This document shows, piece by piece, positions 12,017-26,249 of a stretch of 64,000 bases of DNA (within the stretch, counting starts at the first letter, position 1; each line of letters opens with the position of its first letter). The translations under genes were made by a program, and so were the position numbers. The stretch covers positions 20,936,451 to 21,000,450 of the forward strand of contig CM052357.1 of NCBI GenBank assembly GCA_028551475.1, written 5' to 3'. Under the pieces are notes generated by a model. The model saw nothing but the letters and a program-made list of their open reading frames with translations. It ran no database searches and had not been told where the DNA came from. Source of the stretch: Casuarina equisetifolia (taxonomy: Eukaryota; Streptophyta; Magnoliopsida; Fagales; Casuarinaceae).

Positions 12017-15000
12017 ATGGCCTATGGAAACAACACCTACCCATTCCCTAACTCCATCAATGTGAGCAACTTTGTTACAATTAAGCTCACCAAAGGGAAT
12101 TACCTTTCTTGGATGACTCAAATCAAATCACTCCTTCAAACATAAAAGCTTCTAGGTTTTATTACAGGTGAAACACCAAAACCTAGCTAGACTATTGGAG
12201 AAACCAAAACTCCTAATCCCAATTTTGACTCATGGTCACAAAGTGACGCATTAGTCAAATCATGGATTATTAGCACTCTAGCTGAAGAAGCTCTAGGTCA
12301 TATTTTTGAACTAGAGACATCTGCATAAGTCTGGGATGAGCTATTAAATCATTTTGCTTAGAAAACAGAAACTTGTGAGTTTGATCTACTTTCTCAACTC
12401 AACAATATTCGAAAGGAAGGTAAAACTTTATCAAATTTCTTGACAGAATTCAAAGGTATTTTGAATCAATTGAGTTCTATTGGTAAGCTAGTTTTAGATT
12501 CTGCTAAAACATTTAGGCTACTTGAAAGCCTTGATGTATCTTATAAAGCATTCAAAACTGCAATGTTTTGACCACCTATTCCTGAATTTAGTATTGTGAT
12601 TTCACAACTTCAAGCATATGAATCACAAATTATCTGGTACCTTAAAGAGAACCCTAGAACTCCAAATGAAAATACAACATACTTTGTTTAACGATTTAGT
12701 CGTGGAGGAAGAAACAATAGAAGAAGAGGAATTTAACAAAGGTTTTCCTCTCAAGGTCGTGGCTTCACACCCACTGCCTACAATCAACACAACAGAGGAA
12801 GTTACAATCAGGGACAAATGATTGGTAAAAATATAAGCAACACCTCAGGTGATGATACTCAACCTTTCTCTTAACATCCTATCACTTGTCAAATTTGTGG
12901 AAAGAAAGGACATACAGGTCTTGAGTGTTGGTGGCGCCTTGATCACTCCTTCCAAGCTGATAACATACCTAAAGCATTAGTTGCACTACACATCAATGAA
13001 CCTAAGAATGATGGGTGGGTAGCTGATTCAAAAGCATCTTCTCACATCATAGAATCGCCAGGTATTTTGTCATCATTTTCAAAATATACTGGCTCTAACG
13101 AAATATTTGTTGGAAATGGAGAACGTATTCTAATTACCCATATAGGGTCTGGATAACCAAATCAAGGAAGGTTAAAGCTAAATTCTGTTTTAGTTGCCCA
13201 ACAATTAAACAAAATTTGATATCAATATCCAAATTGACAGAAGATAATCCTTGTTTAGTCACTTTTGACAAAAACTCTTTTATTGTCAAGGATCTGATCA
13301 CCCAACAGAACCTTTTAAAGGGATCTAGAAAAGAGACTTGTACATGTTACGAAGTGAACGAGCTCAAGCCTACCTTACACTTCATCAACAAGCAACAGAT
13401 GGGAACATATGGCATAAACGCCTTGGACATTTAAACTTATATATTTTGAGAAACTTACACAAGTGAAGACTTATTAATTTAAGAGGTGAAATACCTCAGA
13501 TATGTGTTGTTTGCTTAGAGACAAAGAGTTATCAACTACCTTTTGAATCATCAACAAATAAGTCACAAACACCTTTTGAATGTGTTCATAGTGACTTATG
13601 GGGTCCATCTCTAGAAAAATCATGTCAAAATTTTATATTCTATGCAATATTTGTTGTTGAATGCACTAGATATACTTGGTTTTATCCATTGAAAAGGAAA
13701 TCCGATTTCTATCATACGTTTATTGAATTTAAATCTATGATAGAGAGGTAGTATGATGGAAGGATCAAGATGCTTCACTCAAATGATGGTGGAGAGTACA
13801 CCAGCAAAGAATTAGAAGAAAAACTAAGATTCCATGGAATATTGCACCGCATGTCATGTCCTTATACACTAGCACAAAATAGAATTGCAGAACGGAAGCA
13901 TAAGCACATAGTTGAGCTCGGTTGATCATTGTTACAAGAAGCTTTAGTTCTACGCAGATATTGGGTGGAAGCATTTTCAACAGCATTCTATCTGATAAAT
14001 AGATTGCCATCAAAGGTATTGAATAATAAATCCCCTTTTGAGGTTTTATATAACAGGATTCCTGAATATGGTACTTTCAAAGTCTTTGGTTCACAATGTT
14101 TTTTATGTTTAAGGTCCACGATGACTGATAAGTTAACTTCCAAATCAGTTCCATACGTGTTCCTTGGATATAGCACCAAACACAAGGGTTATCGATGCTT
14201 ACACTTGCAAATAGGTAAACTGTTCATATCTAGACACGTAGTGTTAAATGAGCAGGTATATCCTTTTGAAGAATGAAGCATAAAGAAATCTCAACCCGTC
14301 GATGATGAAGCTGTCAGAGAGCTAAGAGCTCTCCAAGAACAAAACATGAAGAGCTTTGTTGAAGTACCACAAGGAGACATGACATAAGATCATGATATCA
14401 TGTTAGTACCTCCACTCCATCACTCTACAAAAGAAAAAACTGAAGGAAGAGCTACACATGGCACTTGGTACAATGACATGACTGAAGTACTTACCTCACG
14501 GTACATAGATGAAACGTAAAATCCGATAGGTCTTCATAAGGAATTCTCGGGAAGAAGAGAAAATTTTGGGTCCGTAATTAATGAGGTAGTACATGATACT
14601 ATTTTAAATACTCCTTTAGAACAAGAAACATCACACGGGTTCTCTCACGCACACCTACCTTCACCCATTTTAAACATCGATTCCTCCTCATCCCATTTCC
14701 ATTCTGAGCCCGACAAGAATCCTTGTTCTCTTCAACAAAACCCAACTTCAAACTCCACTCAAGAACCCACCAAACAAACACCATCCGAGCTCCCTTCTAG
14801 AAGTCATTCAATGATGACAAGAAGCCAATCTAGTGTTTGATGTCCCAATCCTTGCTATGCTCTTCATGCAACCAATAGTATACCATCCACTCCAAATAGC
14901 ATAGCACACACATTCTCTCACGATGGCTGGAAAACAACTATGTTCAATGAAATGAGAGCACTTCAAAGAGCGGAAACCTAGACACTTGTCCTTTGTGAAC

Positions 15001-16424
15001 CCACCATGAACGCGGTTGGAAATAAGTGGGTTTTTAAAACAAAACTCATTCCACAGGGCACCCTTGATCGACTGAAAGCACATTTGGTAGCAAAGGGTTT
15101 TCATCAAGAAACAGGAATAGATCTGGAAACCTATAGCCCTGTCATTCGTCCTATAACAATCAGGTTAGTCACCTCACTTGCTATTATCAGAGGTTAGAGT
15201 ATAAAACAGCTTGATTTATAGAACGCATTCTTACATGGTTACTTGTCAGAACCTGTATTTATGCTCCAACCAAAAGGTTTTATTGACCCACATTTTCCAA
15301 GACATGTTTGCAAGCTTCATAGGTCATTGTATGGCCTAAAACAGTCCCCTCGAGCATGGTGTGAAAGATTTTCCAGCTTTCTCTTAGAAAGGTGTTTCAC
15401 TTGTTGTGTGTTTGATCCATTTCTCTTTTTGTATAAAGAGGGAATGCATGAACTATGGGTACTATTATATGTTGATGATATCATTGTTATGGGAAACACA
15501 ACAAAACTAATCAATGAATTTATTGATGAGCTTGGCTCTAGTTTTCTCATTAAAGACCTAGGAAAATTGCATTATATTCTTGGTCTGCAGGTCACGTATA
15601 ATGAAATTGGGTTATTCATATCACAACATCAATATGCACTGGATGTTCTTCGGAAAGCCGAAATGATGTATAGCAGACCACTTTCAACACTTATGGTCGT
15701 GAAGGATGAAACAATAGCCAACGGGGATATTTTCATGCCACAGACAACAATATTCCAAAGCATCTTGGGCTCGCTACATTTCCTATCATAGACACAGCCA
15801 AACATCAGGCTAGTTGTTCATCGCTTATGCTAGCAAATGAATGCACCACTAATCAAGGACTTCTACAAGCTCAAACGTATTCTGAGATACCTACAAGGGA
15901 CAACAAACTATGGACTACAGTTTCATCATGACAATCCTACCACCATCTATGGATTCACCGATGCTGACTATGGAGGCTATCACCAATCTAGAAAATCAAC
16001 CACTAGATTTTTTTATCTTCAAGGGAGCTAACTTAATTTCCTAGTCTTCTCGAAAACAGGACTTCATATCACGATCATCGGCAAAAACCGAGTATAGGGC
16101 AATGGCAGAAGGCACAGCCGAGGCTATTTGGTTAATGAACTTGTTAAGAGCACTTAGGGTGAGTCAATATCACCTTATTCACATGTTTTGTGATAATTTA
16201 TCTGCTTTGCATATGTCTATTAATCTTGTCCAGCATGGCAAAACAAAACACATAGAGATAGACATTCATTTTATAAAAGAAAAGGTAGCACAGGGCACTA
16301 TTGTTACAACTTACGTACCATCAAGAGAACAACTAATAGATATATTAACCAAGCCACTATCAAGAGATCAATTTGAAGAACTGAGGAACAAGATTGGTGT
16401 CATCCCACCAATCTTGTGGGGGAG
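12017..16424 (+). pseudogene. Copia gag-pol, broken
   Basis: The order is gag, protease, integrase, reverse transcriptase, RNase H, which defines Ty1/copia. The gag ATG at 12017 is followed by a stop near 12143. The CCHC zinc knuckle (CQICGKKGHTGLEC) is at 12887-12928. The protease motif reads DSKASSH instead of DSGAS near 13024. Integrase follows at about 13390-13950 (CVVC zinc-binding pair; NDGGEY and NRIAERKH in the core). Reverse transcriptase spans about 15006-15790 with intact YVDD at 15468-15479, and RNase H about 15837-16400 (TKHIEIDIHFI near 16246). Multiple stops and frameshifts make it non-functional. Confidence 0.85.
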
Positions 16425-17040
16425 TGTTGGTGTAGTCAATTCAGTATTTAAAGAGGCCGAAAGAAGCAACAAAGAGCTGGAGGAGAAAGGCAAATGAGCA
16501 CTTGCTGCACTACTGAATAGATTAACTTCTCCGCTAGCTCCCATGCAGAAAGAATATCTTAACTCTACGTCAAAAGGAACATATGAGAGCCCTCATAAGT
16601 TGTATGCACCACAAGCACATTACAGGCAAGTGTATCTGCCAAGGTTCACAAGACAGTGGGACTCCAACTCAGCAATGACTCAGCATTCAAGGAATATCAT
16701 CCTGGAGAATCATCTAAAGGCCACATCCGAAGGCCTAATGCACCACCGGCCACTCACCCAAGAAACAAAGCTAAGGAAGAAGGCATCGACCTAGAAGAAA
16801 TATTCTAGAGAAAATCTATGATGGTCAGTATTGATATGGATGAGGATAATGAGACTCACTGAACTGACCCTTGACTTTTGTATTTTGGAAAACAATACTT
16901 TAGGTGAGGCTAATGTCTGTATAGGTCATGTATTCGCTTAAAACAAACAACAGTTGTTTCTGGCCCCCACTTTGATATCTAAATAATATTCAGTAGCCTT
17001 TCATACTTTTTTGTATACCAAAATTCAATTCTCTCATCTA
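16425..17040 (+). repeat. 3' LTR of copia element 1
   Basis: Direct repeat of 11411-12000, starting TGTTGGTGTAG immediately after the purine-rich tract. It carries about 15 extra bases near 16988 relative to the 5' LTR. Confidence 0.8.
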
Positions 17041-17045
17041 TAGAT

Positions 17046-18160
17046 GAGAAAAGAAAGGATGATACACAGGATGAGATTGAGTTCGAGTTCTCATCACACT
17101 TCTTGCTTGTTTAGCGGGAGGAAATATCAATTGGTATCAAGATAATTGACTTTTTGTGAAAAAAAATTAAAATTTTTGATCGTATATCATAAAACTCCTT
17201 TTTCAAATTCATGTCGTATGGTGATCCAACCCACCCACCACCCCTAAATCATTCTTTTTTGCTTTTCTTACACGAAAGTCACATATCCTGTAGGTGAGAT
17301 GGTTGACGGCTGCTGCTTTTATCTATGATTTTCTCTGCATTATGACAGAATTCTTGAAAGATAGTCGCTAGAACTATAATTTGAGGGCATTCCAACTTTT
17401 GTGTGCTCATTTAGTTCTGTTTTATAGGAAAAAAATTATAAATTGTGCTTTTCAAAAGGATGATCTGCATGCAGGAAAACAAAAGGAGAAAGAGCACAAA
17501 CATATAATATACCTGTAATGCAGAAGTAAGGACTTGGTCGTTTAGTTTTGTTTTGACAATAGAATATGGAATTTATTGCCATCTCTCGATGTGCATAAAT
17601 GAAGATTTCCCATTTAAAATAATATTGTACTCCTTACTATTCCAGTGGCTTGACTCAATGGACCACTTCCATTCTTATGCCTTGAAGCATTTCCTTGGAT
17701 TTCGCCTCATTCTAGATCTTTGGCTACCCATTTAAAGCGATCGTCCCTTTTGTGGTCCCTTCTCTTCTTATGTATTGACAAAGAAAAATGAAGCAACACG
17801 CCAAATGTGGGATTGAATTCATAAGTCCTTACCGTCCTCATTGCTTGTTTACCGGGACGAGATGTCAATTAGCTCGGACCTATGACTTTCGTGCGAAATA
17901 ATTAAATTTGCTATTTTGTTATATATTATGAAATTCCAGTATAACTTTCCATCATATCGTCTACCCCAAAACATTCATAGGTTTCATCTTATTGTTGATT
18001 TTTTTGAAGTAATGCTTACCAATTATCAATCCATGATAACTATGGGCATAATATTACTTCAAATCAAATATAATCTTGTCAAGTCTCCTAGCATACTAAA
18101 AATATGAGTTTTTAACTATTTTGGAGATTTTTTTATTTTATATATGAATAAATATATTAT
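17046..18160. repeat. Distal 5' flank of B
   Basis: Continuation of the B flank beyond the copia insertion. It matches the inverted flank of E from about 41400 back to about 40400, and the flank of G from about 51800 onward, for example 'agcgggagg' near 17117 and 'catcctgtaggtgagat'-like sequence near 17285. No gene. Confidence 0.6.
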
Positions 18161-19740
18161 ATATCTAATTTGTAAATGTATATAGTGAGACTAGGGGCAT
18201 ACCCATAGACCATATACTTAGATTTCAGCTATTGAAGACAAAGAGCAGGGGGTGCGGAGTTGGTCTAATACAATTTTACTAATTGAATAAGCGACAAATA
18301 AGCAGCCATAGAATGTGCTTACAGTACAAAAATGAGAATAATGTGAGTCAAACAATTATAGCTTAAAAATGTAATATACTATAATAGAAAGTATCACTTT
18401 TTATGAAGCTTGCAGTGTGATGTTTAGTTCAATATCTCACCCATGAATGCAAAGAATTAACATAAGGTCATATTAGAACACATCTGCCTTTCCTTCGGCC
18501 CGATTCCAGGATAGAAGCTTGTGGCTCAAATGTTAGTGCAATTTTAAGGAAAGACCTTGGACAAACATACATGTTGCTTAGATGGTATAGACTTCATTCT
18601 TTTTTGGAATAATTTTGCATCTTGGGCTGGACCATCTGACAGTTGAGGCCGGCATCCTAATGTTGTTGTGTGCGCCTCTGAACTCCATTTTGGTGTTACC
18701 TTGTGTTTGTAACCACACAATGGCATTCAAATATGGAGCAAGAAACATCTTGGAGTTTAGAATATTTTTTTCTCGCTGTAAATCTTCAAATGTAGCACAA
18801 AACTAAAAGGAAAAAAAAAAGAAAACTTTGTTGGAGCTTAGATATGTATTTTGGAGTCTCCATCACATTCACCTCTACTTTCATGTTTTTGTCGGTAGTA
18901 AATCTTGAGAATAAATATAGAGAGACAAATCACATCGAGAAAGGACCGAACGTATTACCTTCCAAGATTATGACATTTCGAATGGAACAGCGATGTTAAT
19001 GTGGTGATTTGGACGATACAACTTCTGATTGTGCTGGAGTACCTGTTAGTGGTGACCACCTACTCTAGAGCCCGCCACGGAAAGGAAGGCCATAGCTTCG
19101 CCGCAGCAAATCTCATCGCCACCACATCTTTTACAAATTATTCTTTTACCTCCCTTGGAAAGGAAAATAAGATATGTAGGCAACTCTACTCCTGGTGACT
19201 TTCGGTCTAGATTCTGAGAGAGATGGTCATAAGTCTGTGTTTATACCTGTTCATTGAGTTTATGTAATAAAGAATTAAGTATTATGTCATGTCCTATGTA
19301 TTTTTCTAATAGATTTAACACTTAAATCTATCTGTCTTATTAATATAAATAATAAGAATATTATCCTTATTTTAAAAAAAAAAGTCTGTTTATATTTTTC
19401 AGAGGCTGTCCCAGTTGTGACACTGCCGTTAAATCCTTTATGAAAAACGAGGAGGATTGACATAATGAGCGCACATGACTCGCAGCACCAATCGTGGTAA
19501 CGATGGCCGGTGAGCCCACAATCGAAACTCGCATTCGATAAAGTGGGTAAAAGATTACGACGGCAATGTGTGGCCGAGATCGATGAGTTGAACGGGACAA
19601 AGAGGGCTGATGAAGAAAAGAGAGGTGGAGTAAAAAAGAATTGCCACTAGCTCCATGAGCCTCTGATTATCTCAACGTCACACTCTATATGAGCCTCTCA
19701 TCCGCAAAGGCAGCTCGATAGTGCTTCTACGAAAGCAAAG
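18160..19740. other. No gene recognised
   Basis: The first part still resembles the inter-unit DNA seen near 49310. The rest has only short frames (18544-18726, 18615-18806, 19001-19198, 19367-19600), none with a recognisable domain. A T/A-rich tract is present near 19370. Confidence 0.35.
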
Positions 19741-21624
19741 AACCAACCCATGACTCAATGATAAAAATGATATTTTTTAATCAAAAAAATATTTTTAGAA
19801 GATGTTTGATACAAAAAATAGACCATATAATGAAATATCTATTATGGAACTAGTTGTTCTATGTTTATTTCTATTTTTATTATTGAAAAAATAACAAAGT
19901 TATTCCTTAGTGTGCGTCATAGGTTTGAAAACAAAGATTTCCGAAGTTACATTAAAGGTTTACTCATTCAATCTTTAGTAATTTGAGATTGTTGTTCCAT
20001 TATAGTCAGACTTTCAGCAAAACCCAACCACACTTTCCCTCGAATATGTTTTTTTTACCTTATCATTATGCCAATTCTCTAAACCCAGCCATTCCTCTTT
20101 AAAAATAATAGGTTATTTTTACAGTAGTACAATGCCCATTTTCTGCCTGATGTTTGATCCTCCTTATAGAGTACGTCCAAAAATCGGTCATCAGCCTTGA
20201 TTAATTAATTATTCTCTAACAAAAAATAATGGTTAAGTTTTGGTAAAGTCTAGTTGTTCACAGTCATATCTGCTGAATGGATCAAATTCAAACTTTTCTG
20301 GGTACTGTACGTAAAATAATTATTAATCGCTTTAATTGTTGCTATAAAATTTATTATAGATTACAAAATACAAATAAAAAACGCTCCACAAACAAGAAAA
20401 AAGGGCATGCGCCATTATTAATTCCTAATAAAAATTGAAAAGAAGTCATTTGCACAAGAAAAAATGATGTCTCCGTGTCACTTTCAAAGTTGTCCCCATC
20501 AAAATTTTGGCCCAGACCGAGGAAGAGGATTGCATTGAATTTTTCGTTTGCTCAAGTCTTTTTACACAAGACAAGAAGGAAGAAGTCCATGGCACGAGGG
20601 TCTGACATGGTTTTGCTTCAGAACAGTTTTCACAATTGAGTGACAACCTCCGTTTTGATCTGTGATGAGATTCAATTCTACGGGGTCCAATTCCAGCCAC
20701 CAACTGCAAGATAGTAACTCAAAAAGTCATACACTTCCCACCCGGAGCCCCTCTTGGGCTCCACAACCAAAGAATATTCACTTCTTCAACTCTGTCTCGG
20801 CCGTGGTAGTAAAGTTTAGTGCTTGCACCGTTTGACAAGTTGTGGTCGTAATTTCAAGTAATTATATGTAATATATTATAACATCATTTACAATTTAATT
20901 GAAAAATTAACTCATAAATTTAAAGACATATTTTATATTTGAACTTTGTCTAAAAATTATATTTTTATATGAGACTTTCATCCTCAACACTCCTTATCTA
21001 CTAATTATAGTTGCATTTAAAATTGAATGAGATGAAATAAATACTTTTTTATATATCAAATATATTTTAGAAACTTAAAGTTAAATGAAAATTGAGAGGA
21101 ATTAACATAGGTTTAATACCATACTAAAAACAAATTCATAGTTTAAGTTAAATGGAAAAAATATTTTTCATGTGAGACTTTTATTTTCAATAACGTAAAA
21201 AAGTTACATATTGTATAAATATTATTTGAGAATGTTCTTTTTATATAATATTATTATATTCTTGAATTGATTTTTAAACAAGAATAATTCTATGAGATTA
21301 TACGAAACTTTACGTTCATTTGTAACATCCTCTTGCTCGGGAAAATCTTTTTTATAGAACATGTCTTTTTATATTTGCGATAAAGAATGTATTGAAAATA
21401 GATAAAAAAAAATTCACATTGTTTAATTTTTTCTTGAGAATCATTTTATATAAAGCAAAGTTCTTTTTTATTTTTTTTATTTGAGGGGTAGAGATAAAGT
21501 TTGAGAACTGAGGTTTGTGAACTCTTTTTGGAATGACAGAGATAAAGTTTGAGAATTGGGATTTATCATTCTATGACAATGCACAGACTAATAATCAAAG
21601 AATAGGTATGCACCATATGTCAAA
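19741..21624. other. 3' flank of C, then unassigned DNA
   Basis: The 19741-20160 segment is the shared unit 3' flank ('gaccatataatgaaatatct', then 'tagtcagactttcagcaaaac'). From about 20160 to 21480 I recognise nothing. The frame 20446-20709(-) has no known domain. The proximal flank resumes at about 21480-21624. The interval is longer than in other units, so an insertion is likely. Confidence 0.45.
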
Positions 21625-22891
21625 CTAAAAAAGCTTGCAAGCAAATTCATCTATGGCGGTTCCTTCCACACGGGAATAAGCCGACTTTCTGGCGAGGTCT
21701 CTGAGTTGTGACAAGCTTCTACCCAGTTGCAAAGCCACCTTCATTTCATGCAACTCCCCGTTTTCTCTTTTCTGCAAATCTCTTTCCTTAAGTGTATCAT
21801 TAATTGATTCCTGGAGTTGCCGGAAGAAGCCGCCGTTGTTCCTGTACATCTCAAACACCATCCCGACTTGGGCGCCATGCTCCAAAGCATTTACCGCGCT
21901 GGCTAAAGCCCCTGCTGCCACAGCTACAATTGCAGCCCACGATCCATTGCCAACAAAAGCAGCCCCAACTGCTGCAACCCCTGTGAGTAATGGACCTGAG
22001 ACGGCTAGAACCTTGCTGATCTTCAACAGTAGGTTGCCCAGCCTTTCGTAGTCCTTAACGTCCTTTATCTTCATGACTTCGGTGATCTCTCGCAATTCAA
22101 ATTCTAGTTCCTCGCTCCACCCATTCTTCTCTATCTGCTTTCCTCCACGAGACTCGTTTTTGTTCTGGAGTTGATTTGAAGGCCACCAAACAGCCGGCTC
22201 AAACTTTGCAGGGAACTTGTCAAGCATAACTCCTACCAAGGGAAATGGGTAGGCTTTGTCCAGAGCCAAAACCTTTTCCATCATCTCCTTCACATGTTCT
22301 TGAGTTGGCGTCCCAACAGCCAGCATCGTTTGGATTTGGCTTTGGAGCTGCTTGAACAATCTTGTGGCATTACGTTGTTCCTCTGCGAGTTGTGAAGGCT
22401 GAAGCTTATTCATCACCAGCAACATCCCCGTGGCTGCAGAATACAAGAGAGTGGATGACATTTTCAGAGCTAAAAGGGGGATTCCGGTAGCACCAATCGC
22501 TGCAACACCGGCCACAGTCGCAGCTGTGAAGTCATCATGTTGATGGAGTTCAGAAGTAGGGCATTCCAGTTGTCACGCTGTTTTTCAAGGTTTGCATGCA
22601 TCTCCACTCTGTCAGGCACGATCTCTAAGACGGCATAGAGTTTTGTGGTTGCGATGTTCTTGTTGTTGGTTGAGTTATCACAGACTGGTATGGGAGTGAC
22701 ATTGAGCTTTTCTGGGGCTAAGTCCGTGAAACCATTCCTTACCTTCAGTTCCTGAACCAGCTTCCTGATTTGTATTTTTGGAACTGAGAAAGAGACCTTT
22801 GGGACATTAATAGCAGCACTGATTTTCCTTGGCAACAGGATGAAGAAGAAAAAGAAGGCAAGTGCAGAGTCGAAGCTTGTAAGGAAGCCAT
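21625..22891 (-). pseudogene. At4g22030-like family, copy C (two frameshifts)
   Basis: The match to the family is full length, from MASLQAST at 22891 to DEFACKLF at 21625. Two 1-bp deletions relative to copy A break it: one near 22832 just after the Ser/Cys-rich N-terminus, the other near 22532 at the start of the first hydrophobic segment (NMMT followed by a shifted frame). Together they do not restore the frame. The C-terminal 296 residues form one open frame, which might be mistaken for a short gene. A TATATATA box remains 90 bp upstream. Sequence error at both sites is the main alternative to a true pseudogene. Confidence 0.8.
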
Positions 22892-22980
22892 TTGATTGAG
22901 GTTTTTTTTTCTCAGTTTTTCTCTCGCTTCTTGTAGGGAAACTAGGAAGGTTCTGAATGAAAGATGAGAGGCCAGGTACG

Positions 22981-22988
22981 TATATATA
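22981..22988 (-). promoter_or_regulatory. TATA box of copy C
   Basis: TATATATA on the minus strand, 90 bp upstream of the inferred copy C start. Confidence 0.5.
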
Positions 22989-25626
22989 GGGAAGTCGTCA
23001 GACGCGAGAATGTTGAATAGTGACCCCTTCACTGGGTCAGCCAAGTCTTCTGCCGTGTTTTGGATTTCTTCTGCTATAAAGTTTACGTGGTAAGGCTAAT
23101 ATTTTTTGTACAACGACTCCCGGACTCCGTCATCGCTGATCTTGCAATATAGTTCTATAACAGGTCAAGGTATCTGCCGGGTCAGCAGCGTTGCTGCTGG
23201 TTGCAGTAGGCTAATTATGACGAGGCAGTTAAAGAGTTCATTCTCATTTGGAATTATTCAATTATACGTGGATCTTTTTCTTTATATACGGAGTATTTCT
23301 AAATAATATTTAACAATAAGAGACTTAATAATACTGTTTTTAATACGTCATCTCACCTTGAACATTAATAACTATTTTTTAAAAAAAATTATTCAAGAGC
23401 AAAGATGTATTGTGCTTAAATTTAGATTTTGATACTATATTAAAAAATATAATTTCATTCAAAATTGACTTAAAAGTAGAAAAATATTTTCTTAGTATCT
23501 ATAAGAATTTAATACAAGATTTAGAAAACGTGAAGTTTAATAAATATCAATAGGCTTAAGGCAAATGCATATTTCTTGCAACGGCTTTTTTTTTTTATAA
23601 CAATTTCACGTTATTTAAAAAATGAACGGATACAAGATTAGAATTTTGAAAAGAATGTGATTTTTTTCTTTTTAATGATAAATATGTAAGTTTTTTCATC
23701 TAAAAACAATATAATACGAAGACATAATGGCATACTCTAACTAACAAGTATAATAAGCTATCATATGAATAAGCTAATATTAATTTGATTTTCTCTTATA
23801 TGAATATAACAAAATATTCATTTGAGAAAGCTTAATATTCCTAAATAGAGTTGCTCCTTCATGTATTATTTTTTTTTATTTTAACTAACAAGATTAATAT
23901 TTTAACAAATTTATTTTAAAAATGTTTATGATTTGTTTAGACTATGTACAATAGATATATATATATATATATTTAAAAAGTTTAAGAAGCTTTGCAATTA
24001 AATCATTTTCTTTAGTTACTTTAAAATTTAAAATTTTTATCATTGATGATCCTATGAAAGCTTTGTTATGCAAAGATACTTAGACAAATTTATCCAATCC
24101 AAATATACTAAAAAAATAAGTATTACTTGCTTTCAAATTGAAGCCCATAAAAATTACAATACAAGTTAATTGAGCTGAATCATCAAAATAACACTTATAC
24201 TTTAATAAGTTCATTCCTTCAAATGAGTCATCTAATGAAATTGTATTTGCTAATTCCACTTGACCCTATTAAGTCACGCCATTCAATCTCATTATTAACT
24301 TAACACAATTCCTTATATATTTCTTTAGTATTTTTAAAAAAATTTGGGGGCTCATGTTTACACACCTAATGTTTTCGTGTCCTTAGTTTGTATTGAGTGC
24401 ATTGAGTTAACCGTACGTGTTAAATCTTCAACCACTCCCTAACTCTTTTCTCTTATCTATAAAGAAAGAAAGAAAAACGTAAGACAACTCAATGGTATTG
24501 AGTCCAAGTCCTCGTCACTCACATTGCTTGTCCACAGGCAAGAGTTATCTATTATAATAACTTAGTCTCTTCTTGTGTATTATAAGACTTCCTTATAACT
24601 TTTTGTCTGATCACCCACTCACATATAGTATTCATTCAATTCTATTTTGGTCGCCAAAATGAGAAATTGTACTTTCCCTATGGATTAATTTGTAGTATTG
24701 GTAGAACTTATACTATCTTCCCCTGCATATATTGGATAAAGCATAAAACTATTAAGAATAATATGGATTGTCTTATATTCTTTAAAGTTTACTCAAAATT
24801 TTATGTAAAATAAAATAAATATAATCTCATTGTAAGCAAATAAAAAGAAAATTTAATTTTTAACACAATATCATATCTTAATATTAAGAAGGTACTTTTT
24901 GTACGAAGCCTAGAATCCAATGATAAAAATGATGTTTTTTTAATTCAAAACATTTATATAAAAGATTTGTGATACAATGAATAGACCATATAATGAAATA
25001 TCTATTATGTAAAAGTAGATGTTCAATCGTTTGTTTCTGTTTTGCTATTGAATAAACAACAGAGCTACTCCTTGGTGCCCATTAAAGGTTTGAAAACAAA
25101 GATTGCCAAGTTACATTAAGGGTTTACTCATTCAACCTTCAGTAATTGAGATTGCTGCTCCCTATAGTCAGACTTTCAGCAAAACCCAACCAAACTATTA
25201 TTTGAATAGGTTATTTTTATGCTAACACGGTGCCCATTCTCTAAACCCAGCCAACTCTCCATTGTGAAAATGATAGGTTATTTTTACAGTAGTGCGATGC
25301 CCATTCTGTGCCTAATGTTCGATCAACTACTCAACCTGTTATTAGTTATTTTGATTATTCTCTTCCGGCTATCATATTGACTTTCAAACGAGACTTCCAC
25401 AGGTGAATGAATTAGGAGTGCTTTCTTTTCCCAGTTTCCCGGTTTGCTTGGAAAATTACAACACAAATATCTTGACTCCTTTTTGAGATGTTCTTTCACA
25501 TTCCTTTACTTAGGCAGCTGATAAAGTTATGAGTATTAGCATTCCTCAACGTTCTGGGATTTTATATACAATTGGTTGTACAAATAATGAAAGAATAAAA
25601 TAACAACTATGCACGGATTCTTAAAT
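22989..25626. repeat. C-D intergenic part of the tandem unit
   Basis: No gene. The 23030-23230 block is a diverged form of the conserved upstream block of A, F and D. About 23490-23650 is the 'gcaaatgcatatttcttgc' block. The AT-rich dispersed repeat spans about 23690-24240 and contains a TA microsatellite at about 23952-23971. About 24340-24670 matches the F flank (47770-48130), including a segment lost in A and D. About 24740-25560 is the D 3' flank. Confidence 0.55.
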
Positions 25627-26249
25627 CTAGAAAAGCTTGCTGGCAAATTCATCTATTGCGGTTCCTCCCGCGCGGGAATAAGCCTACTTTCTAGCAAGTT
25701 CTCTCAGCTGTGACGAGCTTTTCCCCAGTTGCAAACACACCTTCATTTCATGCAACTTCCCATTTTTTCTTTTCTGCAAATCTCATTCCTTAAATGTATC
25801 AATAATTAATTCCTGGAGTAGCCGGAAGAAGCCGCCGTTGTTCCTGTACATCTCCAACACCATCCCGACTTGGCGGCCATGCTCCAAAGCATTTACCGGG
25901 CTGGCTAAAGCCTCCGCAGCCACTGTTACTACTTCAGCCCATGACCCATTACCAACGAGAGCGGACCCGGCGGCTGCAATGCCTGTAAGTAATGGACCTG
26001 AGATGGCTAAAACCTTGTTGATCTTCAACGCAAGATTGCCTAGCCTCTCGTAGTCCTTAAAGTCCTTTCTCTTCACCACCTCGACGACTCTCGCATTTCT
26101 ACTTCGAGTTCCTCGCTCCACCCATTCTTCTCTAGATGCTTTCCATGTGACTCGTTTTTGTTCTGAAGTTGATTTGAAGGCCACCAAACAAGGCTCAAGC
26201 TTTGTGGGGAACTTGTTAAGCATTACTCCTAGTAAGGGAAGTGGGTAGG

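Larger units (their letters stand above)
11411..17040 (+). mobile_element. Ty1/copia LTR retrotransposon, decayed
   Basis: A complete but dead element. The 5' LTR is 11411 to about 12000 and the 3' LTR 16425-17040. Between them are a primer-binding site reading TGGTATCAAAGCC at 12001 (initiator-Met tRNA type), gag-pol, and a purine tract GTGGGGGAG just before 16425. A 5-bp target duplication CTCTC flanks it (11406-11410 and 17041-17045). The 5' LTR begins TATTGG where the 3' LTR has TGTTGG, and the LTRs differ by many substitutions and an indel, so the insertion is not recent. It split the 5' flank shared by copies B, E and G. Confidence 0.88.

Noticed and set aside
20446-20709. 87-codon minus-strand frame
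   Set aside because: No recognisable domain, no homologous frame in other units and no promoter evidence.
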